57,074 nucleotides of DNA from an uncultured Muribaculaceae bacterium (GTDB taxonomy: Bacteria > Bacteroidota > Bacteroidia > Bacteroidales > Muribaculaceae). Shown here piece after piece: positions 16,225 through 24,471 of this stretch. The stretch's first letter is position 1, and each line of letters starts with the position of its first letter. The stretch is taken from positions 1 to 57,074 of the forward strand of contig CAJTQH010000005.1 in assembly GCA_910578305.1 (NCBI GenBank). Direction: 5' to 3'. The notes beneath the pieces were generated by a model, which worked only from the letters and a program-made list of their open reading frames with translations, made no database searches and was not told the origin of the DNA. The translations under genes were made by a program, and so were the position numbers.

Positions 16225-16256
16225 TCAGGCCGATATTTTGGATTGGAACGGCCTGA
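16225..16256. promoter_or_regulatory. Perfect 8-bp inverted repeat upstream of the second barrel, candidate operator
   Basis: TCAGGCCG at 16225-16232 and CGGCCTGA at 16249-16256 are perfect inverse complements 16 bp apart, ending 5 bp before the -7 box at 16262-16269. Its half-site resembles that of the palindrome at 12916-12941. Confidence 0.55.
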
Positions 16257-16261
16257 GTGAG

Positions 16262-16269
16262 TAATTTTG
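16262..16269 (+). promoter_or_regulatory. -7 promoter box of the second barrel gene
   Basis: TAATTTTG lies 17 bp before the ATG at 16287. This rules out the in-frame start at 16257, which is upstream of the box. Confidence 0.65.
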
Positions 16270-16286
16270 CCTCAAAAACAGCTCAC

Positions 16287-18231
16287 ATGAACACAAAAGT
16301 ACTCATCGCAATTATGTCCGTGTTACTTGCCATAGAGATTGGGCGGGCACAGAATCTGGAAATGACAGACAGCCTCACACGCGAGTTGCAGGAAGTAATC
16401 GTGACATCACGGCAACCGGCCACAAAACTTGTCGGCACAACGCTTGTGTCAATTATTCCGGGAACTAATCTCGCTGATATTGGCAATGCCCTCGACGTAC
16501 TCGCGCAATTGCCCATGATAAATGTTCAGGACAATACTGTAAGCATTACAGGCAAGAGTAATGTTGAAATATATATCGACGGCAGGCCGATGCGAGATGA
16601 CCTGGAATTACAGCAGATACTTTCAACGAATCTGAAAAAAGTGGAATTACTCATGGCTCCCGGTTCTGCTTACGAAAGTACAACAGGCGCGGTTCTCAAA
16701 ATCACGACACGGCGTAATTTCGTGAAGGGACTGTCGCTTACCGACCAGTTCCTACTTGAATGCCGCCGCAAATGGTCAGTTATGGATTACCTTGCCCTAA
16801 GTTATCGAGTCGGCAGCTGGGAGTTATTTGCCAACGGAACGATAAGGCACTATAATTCACTGATTAAAGGCACAACCACAAACACGCTTGTATATAACTG
16901 GGAGGAAACGGTTGTCGGTAGCAGTCAAAACATTTCTTCCCCAACGACAACCGGTGTCATAAAGGGCGGCTTTAATTATTCACAGGGAGCACAATCGTTT
17001 GGCGCATATTACCGTTATAATCCCGAACGTGGCGATTTTAACAACTCCGGCTCGGAATGTCTTGACAACAATCCGGCTTTTAGTAGTGTTATTGACAAGC
17101 GTATCAGAGCGCACAGCCATCTTGTGTCACTCTATTATGAAAACACTTTTGCCGACAAGTATCTTCTTCATTTTGACGGCGATTTCCGCAGGTCAAATGA
17201 AAGTAATAATGTCGCAACCACATATCCGGAAACGGCTACCCCTGCCGTTAACTCGACAGATGAACGGGAATCGACCCTTTGGGCTGGAAAACTATATATG
17301 AATTTCCCTCTGTGGAATGGAGAATTTACCGTTGGTACGCAAGACAGTTACACGCAGACTTCTCTTGACTACCGCATGCTGAATACCGACGTAAGCGAAT
17401 ATATCCCATCGTCTTTTACTGATGCCAGGCAGACATCGGCAGCGTTGTTTGCGTCATGGTCGCGTATGTTCGGAAAGTTTTCCCTTTCGGCAGGTGCGAG
17501 ATATGAGTATGGTCAAACCTCCATACTCACAACTTACGGGTTCACTCTATTATACTGGTCTGCACGAAATCGAGGGCGGCAATCCGGGGCTTCGTGATGA
17601 GAGAATGCATGATGTTCAGCTGTTCGGAATGTGGAAAGGCTTCATGCTTCAAGCAGATTACACCCGTTCACTCGACACCTATGCGTTTGTAAAGCAAATA
17701 TATCCTGCCAACAATCTGCAATTACTCATGCACCCTGTAAATATTGACGTTTCAGCTCTCAGTCTATATCTTGTCTGGAGTAAACCTGTGCATCGCTGGA
17801 CGCCAAATGTCACGGTCGGAATGTACCGTCAGTGGCTCGGATTTACCGACACTCGATATGACCGACCCATATTTTCCTATTACTTCGACAATGTGTTTTC
17901 GTTGCCTCACGGATGGATGATAACTGCCAATATCTGCGGACGCACTAAAGGCGACATGCACACCAATCGTTTCGGCACAACGTGGTTTACTATGGATGCT
18001 TCGGTCGGTAAGAAGTTTCTGTCAAAAACATTGGCCGTAAAGTTATCGGCAACAGACATATTCAATACTGCCAACAACGACTGGACTATGAATACCTGCG
18101 GCGTGTTTGTCGATAAGCGTCAGAGTTACGACCATCGTGGTATTTCGCTCAACATCAGCTATAATTTTCAGCCGCGCAAAAGCCATTATAAGGGTGGAGC
18201 AGCGGCAGAATCTGAGATGAATCGGTTGTAG
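16287..18231 (+). pseudogene. Outer membrane barrel gene broken by an internal deletion/frameshift
   Basis: Two overlapping frames together resemble one outer membrane barrel. The first (to 17597) has a signal peptide, TonB-box-like ELQEVIVTSR, a plug with EIYIDGRPM and barrel strands up to AGARYEYG. The second (real sequence from about 17510 to 18231) resumes with KPPYSQLTGSLYYTG and EGGNPGLRDERMHDV and runs to the end of the barrel, SLNISYNF. In intact relatives roughly 60-80 residues separate the ARYEY strand from the PSYSQL segment; here they abut in different frames near 17505-17525. So a deletion of about 200 bp that is not a multiple of three best explains the gene. A sequencing error alone would not remove that segment. 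The expressed product would be a truncated barrel. Confidence 0.75.
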
Positions 18232-18332
18232 CAACCGGTATACGGCAATATAATATATGCGTATTACGGATTTTATATCAAAACCTTTTTGCATATTTGC
18301 ATCACACATAATATGTATATATTTATTGGCAG

Positions 18333-18340
18333 TATCTTTA
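18333..18340 (+). promoter_or_regulatory. Possible -7 box of regulator 3
   Basis: TATCTTTA matches seven of eight positions of TAnnTTTG and ends one base before the ATG at 18342. A CATATTTG further upstream (18292-18299) is an alternative. Weak. Confidence 0.35.
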
Positions 18341-18341
18341 T

Positions 18342-19994
18342 ATGAACCGATTGATGCTCACTTTCATCGTTATCTTCCTTGTTTTCGCCGGATGCAATGG
18401 CGGCCGCGAGACTGAAGTGCAGTTGGAATCAGTCGAGGGGCTTATGGCTGAACATCCGGATTCGGCTGTAGCCGTACTGCTTGAACTGGATACGGCCGCT
18501 ATGTCGGAAACGCAGCGGCTACGTCAGGAATTGCTGTATGGTTATGTGCATCTGATACATGGAAGTTTTATCAGGCTTGATTCGGCCAATATTGCGAGAG
18601 TCGATGAGATGATTAGCGGTAAATTCAATCGCGATGAGGTGAAGTGGCTGATACTTAAAGCCTCCAAAGCTAATCAAGAGGGCAATCCGGTAGAGCGTAT
18701 CGGATTGCTGAAAGATGCGGAGTTTCTGGCTGTTCAGATCGACGATAAGTTTGATCTCGGCATAATCTACCTTCAGTTGGCCAATGTCTATGAACAGGGA
18801 TTCAACGGTATGGTAAGCAAATATTATGCCGATAAGGCGGCAGGTATTTTTCGTGAATTGAACTGTCCCACTCTGGTACGTGATGCCCGAATGGCTATTG
18901 TCGGAGCTTATAGCGCCGGTAGAGATTATAAAACAATGCTTGACTCACTATTGGCTATGCAGCCGGAGGTTATGGCCAATGCTTCCGAAAGCTATAAGCG
19001 ATTTTTTCTTGAGCAGCTGGCAAGAAGTTATGACACTGACGGGCAGACCGAGAGAGCCATAACAATCTGGCATTCGCTGTATGACGGTGAGGAGGTCACA
19101 TCCAATATTCTTGCCCATTGGGCTCATGCATATTGGCGTATAAATGAACTTGACAGCGCATATATGCTTATTCAGAAGGCCAACAATCTGCCTCACAATA
19201 ACACCGATGAATATCTTTGTCGCAATGTGGAGCATGATATACTCGAAAAGATGGGCCGTAGACATGATCTTGCGAGGATCGACAGCTTGCGGGAGGTAGC
19301 ATACGGCAAGATATTGGATGATAAAAAGCTGGAAGAGAGCAGTCTGGCACTGAATGTAAAATACGATTCGGCTACAAGACAGGCATGGGTTGAGGCATCG
19401 GAGGCCCGTAACCGCACCAATTTGGCTGTATTGATAGCTGTATTGACGGTTGTAACTGGAGTTGCTGTGTACATATTCCTTAAAAAGCGAAACCGGTTGC
19501 TGAGACTTGAGCATGAAAATGACCTTCTGAAAATTCGGGCAATGCAGGACAATCTTTTTGAAAAAGACCGCATCAATAAGGTTATGTCGGCCGGAATATC
19601 CGAACTTTTTCATACACGTTTCAATTTGCTTGACGGCCTTGCAGCCACATATTTCGAGTGCAAGGATACCGGGCAGGAACAGAAAAGGCTTTATTCAGAC
19701 GTTAAGGCTGCTATATCTAATTTCGGCAGCAAGGAAGCCATACAAGAGTTGACGGATATAGTTAACGGGTATAACGACAATCTCATGGAAAAATTCAGAA
19801 CAGACTTTCCAAAACTTTCTGCATCGCAATACAAACTTGCTTTATATCTGTTCTGCGGGTTCTCGCTGCCATCCATCAGTGTTTTCACCAATACGGAATT
19901 ACGCAACATCTATGTGTATAAATCGCGTCTGAAATCTACAATTTCAAAGAGCGATTCTTCACTGAAAGCTAAATATCTCGAATATTTTGCTTGA
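18342..19994 (+). CDS. Membrane-anchored TPR lipoprotein with C-terminal HTH-like domain (regulator 3)
   Basis: A 550-residue protein with the same plan as regulator 1: lipoprotein signal VFAGC (Cys18), TPR-like helical repeats (about 25-340, starting with EHPDSAVAVLLELD), a membrane helix at about 360-382 followed by KKRNR, a coiled coil (about 385-420) and a C-terminal HTH-like region at about 492-535 (LSASQYKLALYLFCGFS, then IYVYKSRLKSTIS). The last segment lines up with IYVSKTAIRKKL of regulator 1 and VVYKRKSRLKSRM of regulator 2. It is followed not by a barrel but by an M16 peptidase with its own promoter. A role as transmembrane regulator is inferred. Confidence 0.8.
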   Translation: MNRLMLTFIVIFLVFAGCNGGRETEVQLESVEGLMAEHPDSAVAVLLELDTAAMSETQRLRQELLYGYVHLIHGSFIRLDSANIARVDEMISGKFNRDEVKWLILKASKANQEGNPVERIGLLKDAEFLAVQIDDKFDLGIIYLQLANVYEQGFNGMVSKYYADKAAGIFRELNCPTLVRDARMAIVGAYSAGRDYKTMLDSLLAMQPEVMANASESYKRFFLEQLARSYDTDGQTERAITIWHSLYDGEEVTSNILAHWAHAYWRINELDSAYMLIQKANNLPHNNTDEYLCRNVEHDILEKMGRRHDLARIDSLREVAYGKILDDKKLEESSLALNVKYDSATRQAWVEASEARNRTNLAVLIAVLTVVTGVAVYIFLKKRNRLLRLEHENDLLKIRAMQDNLFEKDRINKVMSAGISELFHTRFNLLDGLAATYFECKDTGQEQKRLYSDVKAAISNFGSKEAIQELTDIVNGYNDNLMEKFRTDFPKLSASQYKLALYLFCGFSLPSISVFTNTELRNIYVYKSRLKSTISKSDSSLKAKYLEYFA

Positions 19995-20047
19995 ACGGCC
20001 ATTCTGTTAGGCATTGTTAGAAATAATTATCTGCTCATGTTGAATAT

Positions 20048-20079
20048 CAGCATCTTGCACTTGTCTATGTAAGGTGCTG
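20048..20079 (+). terminator. Hairpin between regulator 3 and the peptidase gene
   Basis: CAGCATCTT 20048-20056 pairs with AAGGTGCTG 20071-20079 (nine pairs including one G-U), 14-base loop, followed by TAATTTG. It may be a terminator for regulator 3 or, as DNA, an operator upstream of the peptidase promoter at 20106. Confidence 0.4.
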
Positions 20080-20105
20080 TAATTTGTGCGCATCGCTACT
20101 ATCGG

Positions 20106-20113
20106 TAAATTTG
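20106..20113 (+). promoter_or_regulatory. -7 promoter box of the M16 peptidase gene
   Basis: TAAATTTG matches the consensus and lies 58 bp before the ATG at 20172. Confidence 0.6.
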
Positions 20114-20171
20114 CGTTGCAAAATCCGTCATATTATTCACTATATGGCTCGGAGTAATCTAAAAACACAAT

Positions 20172-22976
20172 ATGAATATGATCAGAAAATTCCTATCATT
20201 GGCCATGATGCTTATAGGCATATTGATGGCCGGCGCACAGCAGCCGCTTCCGCTCAATCCGGCAGTCCGACACGGTGTACTTCCCAACGGATTGACATAC
20301 TATGTACTGCATAATGAGCATCCCCGCAATCGAGCCAATTTTTATATCGCGCAGAAAGTGGGGTCGGCACTCGAAACGCCCGAACAATATGGACTTGCTC
20401 ACTTTCTCGAACACATGGCCTTCAATGGCACAAAGCATTATCCCGGCGATTCGATGCTGCGCTATCTTGAAGCTAACGGTATACGTTTCGGTGCGGATAT
20501 TAATGCCTACACCGACTATGAGGAGACGGTGTACAATATCGACAATGTACCCATGGACAGGCCGGCATTGGTAGACAGTGTGCTTCTTGCATTACGCGAC
20601 TGGAGCTGTGATCTTCTGCTTGAGGATGAAGAGATAGATGCCGAGCGTAAAGTGATTCAGGAAGAATGGCGTATGCGCAATGATCCGCACTATCGTTTCC
20701 GTGTGGCTATGGCTCCCGTTATCTTTTCTGAGCCTCAGTATCAGCTCACACCCATCGGCACTATGGATGTGGTGATGAATTTTCCGTATGACGCGCTCCG
20801 CGACTATTACCACAAGTGGTATCGCCCGGATCAGCAGGGCATAATTGTGGTGGGCGATTTTAATGCGGAAGAGATGGAGAAAAAGGTGATTGAGATGTTT
20901 TCTGACATACCTATGCCCGAAAATGCTGCTCCGCGCGATTATGTACGGGTCAGTGACAATGACGCGCCTCTGTTTTTTGCTTTCGAGGATCCGGAGGTGA
21001 AAACAGGACGCGTGGATTTTCAGATAAAATCAGATATGATGCCTATGGAGTACCGTAACACGGATGTGGCGTTGGTCAATACCATGGTACAGAATATTAT
21101 AACCGACATGATCAATACCCGGCTGTACGAACATCGGTTTGACGACGATTGTCGATACGCCAACGCCGGTGTGTATTTTGCAGAAATGTATCCATCCAAG
21201 ACCAAACAAATATTCAATGTGTCCGCTATTGCCAAAGATGATGAACTCGATGCGTTTGAAGATGCTTTTCAGGTGGTGGTCAGAGCCTGTCGCACCGGTT
21301 TTACCCAATCGGAACTGGAGCGGGCGATAGAGGAAGTGAAGTCTCGCTATGAGAAGCGTTACAATGAGCGCGACAATACTGAAACATCTGTACTTGCCAA
21401 GGAACTGATAAACGCATTCAAGGACAATGTTCCTGCAATGGGTGTTGAGGCAGAGCGTGATTTCTTCAACAATGTCATGACGCGGATTCCTGTCGAGGTA
21501 TATAATCAGGCGGTGTCGCAGCTTATCACTCCGTCAAACCGCGTAATCCTCATACAGCAGCAGAAAAAGGCCGGCAAGGAACTTCCTACCCGGCGGCAGA
21601 CTCTTGACGTGATCAGCAAAGTGCTCGACCGTAAATATGAGGCTTATGTCGATGACACTATTGCCGTACCTCTCATAGCGTCGTTGCCGGCAGAGGGTAA
21701 GATCGTTAAGACTGATGAGGGGAAATTCGGCACTATTGAGCTGTATTTGTCCAATGGCGTGAAAGTGATAGTAAAACCGACGGATTACAAGAAAGACGAG
21801 ATAATATTTCAGGCATTCAGAAAAGGAGGCAAGATGTCACGCTCCACAGCCGATGCTACCAATATGCTTATGATCGGTAGCGCTGTGGCTCTGTCCGATA
21901 TGGGGCCGTTTGACAATAAAGCCATCATGCGCTATCTGACAGGTAAAAACGTATCATTGGAATATATTTTCGGACAGGTATCCGACAATCTCAAAGGGAC
22001 AGCATCTGTCAAAGACCTGCCGACGCTGTTTGAACTAATACACACGGCGTTCACCGAAATAAATCCTAATGAGGAAAATTACAGCAATCACATGTCAAAG
22101 ATCATACCACAACTGGAAGCCGCCGAGAAATCACCTGAATTTATATTTGAATGTCATAAAAACAATGCTCTTTATGCCGGAAATCCGATGCAGGCCACTG
22201 TCACAGCCGATGTGGTGAAGAGTGCCGACTACAACCGTATGCTGCAACTTTATAAAGAATCAGTGTCTGATCCGGCCGACTATACATTCCTTTTTACCGG
22301 CAATGTGGATGTCGACACACTCAGGCCTCTGTTGGAGAAATATGTGGCGTCATTACCATCAGGGCACAAGGCCGATTCGGAACCGATTACTCCGATCAAT
22401 ACCGCCGAGGGAAATATAGTGGATAATTTCACGATTGGCATGGCAGCGCCGGCCGACTGGCTATATGGTTTTTATAGTGGCTCAAATGTCGAAAACAACA
22501 TACAGAATCATGTACGCACCTCATTGGTAGGCGATGTGGTAGACATAATCTACAATGAGATTCTGCGGGAGAAAGAGGGTGGTGTTTACAGTCCTATGGT
22601 TTATTCGTATTATGACGTAAACAATAATAAATGGAATCTGGTGTATTTCCTTAAGACCAACGATGAGCAGTCGGCACGGATGCTTGAACTGGCCGACGAA
22701 ATTATTGTGAATCTGTTGCGGGACGGAGCTACGGCTGACCAATTTAATCGTGTTAAGGGTGCGTTGCTGTCACAATACGAGAATGGAATACGTACCAATG
22801 CTTATTGGCACAATAATATTCGATTACATGAACTTCTGGGCAAGGATTTCATCACTGATCACCGTGCTGCGATTGAAACACTCACACTTGACGACTTCAA
22901 TGCATTCATGCGCCAACTCTACGACGGTAAAAATCGTATTCAGGTAAATATGCACGGAGTCGCAGAGCATTTATAA
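20172..22976 (+). CDS. M16 family zinc metallopeptidase (insulinase/PqqL-like)
   Basis: A 934-residue exported zinc peptidase. A signal peptide (about 1-22) is followed by the inverted zinc motif HxxEH at residues 77-81 (HFLEHMAFNG), with the downstream glutamate region EIDAERKVIQEEWR. Two homologous halves follow in the usual M16 order: an active half to about residue 480 and an inactive half with no second HxxEH. It probably degrades peptides in the periplasm. The second codon pair offers an alternative start at 20178. It sits alone on its own promoter, downstream of regulator 3. Length fits the PqqL/Zn-protease group. Confident at family level; substrate unknown. Confidence 0.93.
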   Translation: MNMIRKFLSLAMMLIGILMAGAQQPLPLNPAVRHGVLPNGLTYYVLHNEHPRNRANFYIAQKVGSALETPEQYGLAHFLEHMAFNGTKHYPGDSMLRYLEANGIRFGADINAYTDYEETVYNIDNVPMDRPALVDSVLLALRDWSCDLLLEDEEIDAERKVIQEEWRMRNDPHYRFRVAMAPVIFSEPQYQLTPIGTMDVVMNFPYDALRDYYHKWYRPDQQGIIVVGDFNAEEMEKKVIEMFSDIPMPENAAPRDYVRVSDNDAPLFFAFEDPEVKTGRVDFQIKSDMMPMEYRNTDVALVNTMVQNIITDMINTRLYEHRFDDDCRYANAGVYFAEMYPSKTKQIFNVSAIAKDDELDAFEDAFQVVVRACRTGFTQSELERAIEEVKSRYEKRYNERDNTETSVLAKELINAFKDNVPAMGVEAERDFFNNVMTRIPVEVYNQAVSQLITPSNRVILIQQQKKAGKELPTRRQTLDVISKVLDRKYEAYVDDTIAVPLIASLPAEGKIVKTDEGKFGTIELYLSNGVKVIVKPTDYKKDEIIFQAFRKGGKMSRSTADATNMLMIGSAVALSDMGPFDNKAIMRYLTGKNVSLEYIFGQVSDNLKGTASVKDLPTLFELIHTAFTEINPNEENYSNHMSKIIPQLEAAEKSPEFIFECHKNNALYAGNPMQATVTADVVKSADYNRMLQLYKESVSDPADYTFLFTGNVDVDTLRPLLEKYVASLPSGHKADSEPITPINTAEGNIVDNFTIGMAAPADWLYGFYSGSNVENNIQNHVRTSLVGDVVDIIYNEILREKEGGVYSPMVYSYYDVNNNKWNLVYFLKTNDEQSARMLELADEIIVNLLRDGATADQFNRVKGALLSQYENGIRTNAYWHNNIRLHELLGKDFITDHRAAIETLTLDDFNAFMRQLYDGKNRIQVNMHGVAEHL

Positions 22977-23011
22977 GGCAATGAATGATAATAATATAGC
23001 GCGATTATGAT

Positions 23012-23167
23012 ATGAAAAGTTTTTTATTCGTGACCATAGATGAGGGCACTTTAGAGGCATTTCAGGAAGCGAAAGTGTCGATGCGTGGCGATAGGCTGAG
23101 TATATGCCCTGAAAAAAGTTCCGGAGTATCGGCATTTGATATCCGTATTAATTGGCATTATAATTAG
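23012..23167 (+). CDS. Possible 51-residue small protein
   Basis: An open frame from ATG 23012 to TAG 23165 encodes a 51-residue acidic, soluble-looking peptide (starting MKSFLFVTIDEGTLEAFQEA). It lies 35 bp after the peptidase stop and 43 bp before the hairpin at 23210, so it could be the last gene of that transcript. No family recognised; there is no strong ribosome binding site, which is not diagnostic here. It could be a chance frame. Confidence 0.35.
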   Translation: MKSFLFVTIDEGTLEAFQEAKVSMRGDRLSICPEKSSGVSAFDIRINWHYN

Positions 23168-23209
23168 TGAATTACGCTAAGGAATAACAGCTTGTAGTAC
23201 AATCGGAGG

Positions 23210-23231
23210 CTCCCGGCAGTGATGTCGGGAG
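23210..23231 (+). terminator. Hairpin terminator with GTGA loop
   Basis: CTCCCGGCA 23210-23218 pairs with TGTCGGGAG 23223-23231 around GTGA, followed by TCTTCATTTTAT. It closes the transcript upstream of the sigma factor operon. Confidence 0.65.
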
Positions 23232-23263
23232 TCTTCATTTTATCTGCAACCCGGATATTTCGC

Positions 23264-23271
23264 TATCTTTG
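23264..23271 (+). promoter_or_regulatory. -7 promoter box of the sigma/anti-sigma/barrel operon
   Basis: TATCTTTG matches TAnnTTTG. An ATG follows 4 bp later (23276), opening a short leader frame. The identical box occurs in copy B at 27102-27109. Confidence 0.6.
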
Positions 23272-23275
23272 CGTC

Positions 23276-23350
23276 ATGCAGACGAAAAGAAAAAATTTTA
23301 TATTGCCGGAGTTGAGTTTTACGGATGTTGTGTGTCTTATTGGTGTATGA
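23276..23350 (+). CDS. Possible 24-residue leader peptide coupled to the sigma factor
   Basis: ATG 23276 opens a 24-codon frame (MQTKRKNFILPELSFTDVVC and four more residues) that ends at TGA 23348-23350, overlapping the sigma factor ATG at 23347 (ATGA). The ATG lies about where transcription should begin. The duplicated promoter at 27048 keeps the same opening (M-x-x-KRKNFIL). This could be a coupled leader or an old gene start; the evidence is positional only. Confidence 0.35.
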   Translation: MQTKRKNFILPELSFTDVVCLIGV

Positions 23351-23835
23351 CGAATCAAACCGACATAGAGCAGCTTTTCAAAGCACATTACGCGCAGATG
23401 TACCGGCAGGCCGCGGCGATTCTGCACGACTGTGATCTTGCGCGCGATATAGTTCACGATGTGTTTGCTAAATTGATTGAAGATACTCCCGGGATACTCG
23501 TTTCCGGGGCATATCTCACGGCTGCCGTGCGCAACCGATGTCTCAACTATATCCGGGATTGCGAGATTCATAAGCGAATTCATTGCTTCTATTTTCTCGA
23601 AAATGAGGAATATGACAGCGATGACTGGCCTGATGAGGAAACTATGGCGAGGATTCAGGAGATTATTAGAAATGAGATATCTCCGCAGGCACGACGTGTC
23701 CTGGGATTGCGTTTTTCCGACGGACTTCCCTTTGCAAGCGTTGCGGCAACAATGGAAATAAGCGAGACTGCCGTATATCGTCACCTGAGTCATGCCCTGA
23801 AAATCATCCGTAAAAAGCTCAACGAAAATGGATAA
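23347..23835 (+). CDS. ECF sigma-70 factor (FecI-like)
   Basis: A 162-residue sigma factor. Region 2 is at about 8-75 (LFKAHYAQMYRQA, DIVHDVFAKL, YLTAAVRNRCLNYIRD) and region 4 at about 105-155 (SPQARRVLGLRFSDGL, SETAVYRHLSHALKIIRKKL). There is no long C-terminal extension. The start at 23347 gives the canonical length; an upstream in-frame start would place residues before the promoter. It overlaps the anti-sigma gene by 8 bp and heads a three-gene cell-surface-signalling operon (sigma, anti-sigma, STN-barrel). It probably directs transcription of the barrel gene, its own operon, or both. Confidence 0.92.
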   Translation: MTNQTDIEQLFKAHYAQMYRQAAAILHDCDLARDIVHDVFAKLIEDTPGILVSGAYLTAAVRNRCLNYIRDCEIHKRIHCFYFLENEEYDSDDWPDEETMARIQEIIRNEISPQARRVLGLRFSDGLPFASVAATMEISETAVYRHLSHALKIIRKKLNENG

Positions 23836-24469
23836 ATACGATATTGTACTTGATATAATCGAGCACCCCGACAATTACACATCGGAGCGTTTGGCCGAGA
23901 TATTGTCCGACCATGAGTGCAGGGACATCTACAATCTTCTATGCAAAGTCGATTCGGTAATAAAGGTTGAAAAAGTGATTGATGTCGACGCCGAGTGGGA
24001 GACATTTGCGCAGAACCGTGCCGTACGTTCGCGGCGGATTTTTGCATGGCCCGGCAGTCGGGCTGCTTCGATCATCGCCATAATTGGCACTTCGGTTGTT
24101 GCTGTCGCAGCAGGCATTGCATTTACATTGGCCGTGACCGACAGTAGTACTGCTACGATGGCAGTCGACGAGGTGGCTGACATGGCACCTGCTATGTCGG
24201 TGCCGACGAGCTCAGTGTCGGCAGAGCCTGATAGCGTCAGCATTGATTTGATTCCGGTGACGTTTGAAGATGAAACTCTCGATACTATAATGGCTGCTAT
24301 TGCCAGGGCTTATGGGGTAAAAGTATGTTTCAACAACAAAGACGTGGCGTCACTTCACCTGTACTATAAGTTCGATCCTTCATTGTCGCTCGACGAAGTG
24401 GTGTCACAGCTCAATACATTTGAGCAGATCAACATCAGCCAAGACGGCATTATATTAAATATTGACTGA
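23828..24469 (+). CDS. FecR-like anti-sigma factor with DUF4974-type C-terminal domain
   Basis: A 213-residue single-pass protein. A cytoplasmic N-terminal part (about 1-75) should bind the sigma factor. A membrane helix (about 78-102, SIIAIIGTSVVAVAAGIAFTL) is followed by a periplasmic linker and a C-terminal domain (about 140-213: VTFEDETLDTIMAAIARAYG, then LHLYYKFDPSLSLDEVV) of the DUF4974/STN-like fold that contacts the barrel's signalling domain. It is shorter than a typical FecR, lacking the central FecR beta domain. It overlaps the sigma gene by 8 bp and ends 2 bp before the barrel gene. Confidence 0.8.
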   Translation: MDKYDIVLDIIEHPDNYTSERLAEILSDHECRDIYNLLCKVDSVIKVEKVIDVDAEWETFAQNRAVRSRRIFAWPGSRAASIIAIIGTSVVAVAAGIAFTLAVTDSSTATMAVDEVADMAPAMSVPTSSVSAEPDSVSIDLIPVTFEDETLDTIMAAIARAYGVKVCFNNKDVASLHLYYKFDPSLSLDEVVSQLNTFEQINISQDGIILNID

Positions 24470-24471
24470 AA

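Larger units (their letters stand above)
23210..23306 (+). repeat. 97-bp direct repeat, copy A (terminator plus promoter plus leader)
   Basis: This segment is repeated at 27048-27144 with the same length and about seven mismatches (about 93% identical by eye). It comprises a GTGA hairpin, the spacer, the -7 box and the first codons of a leader. Copy A drives the sigma factor operon; copy B drives a barrel remnant. Confidence 0.85.
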
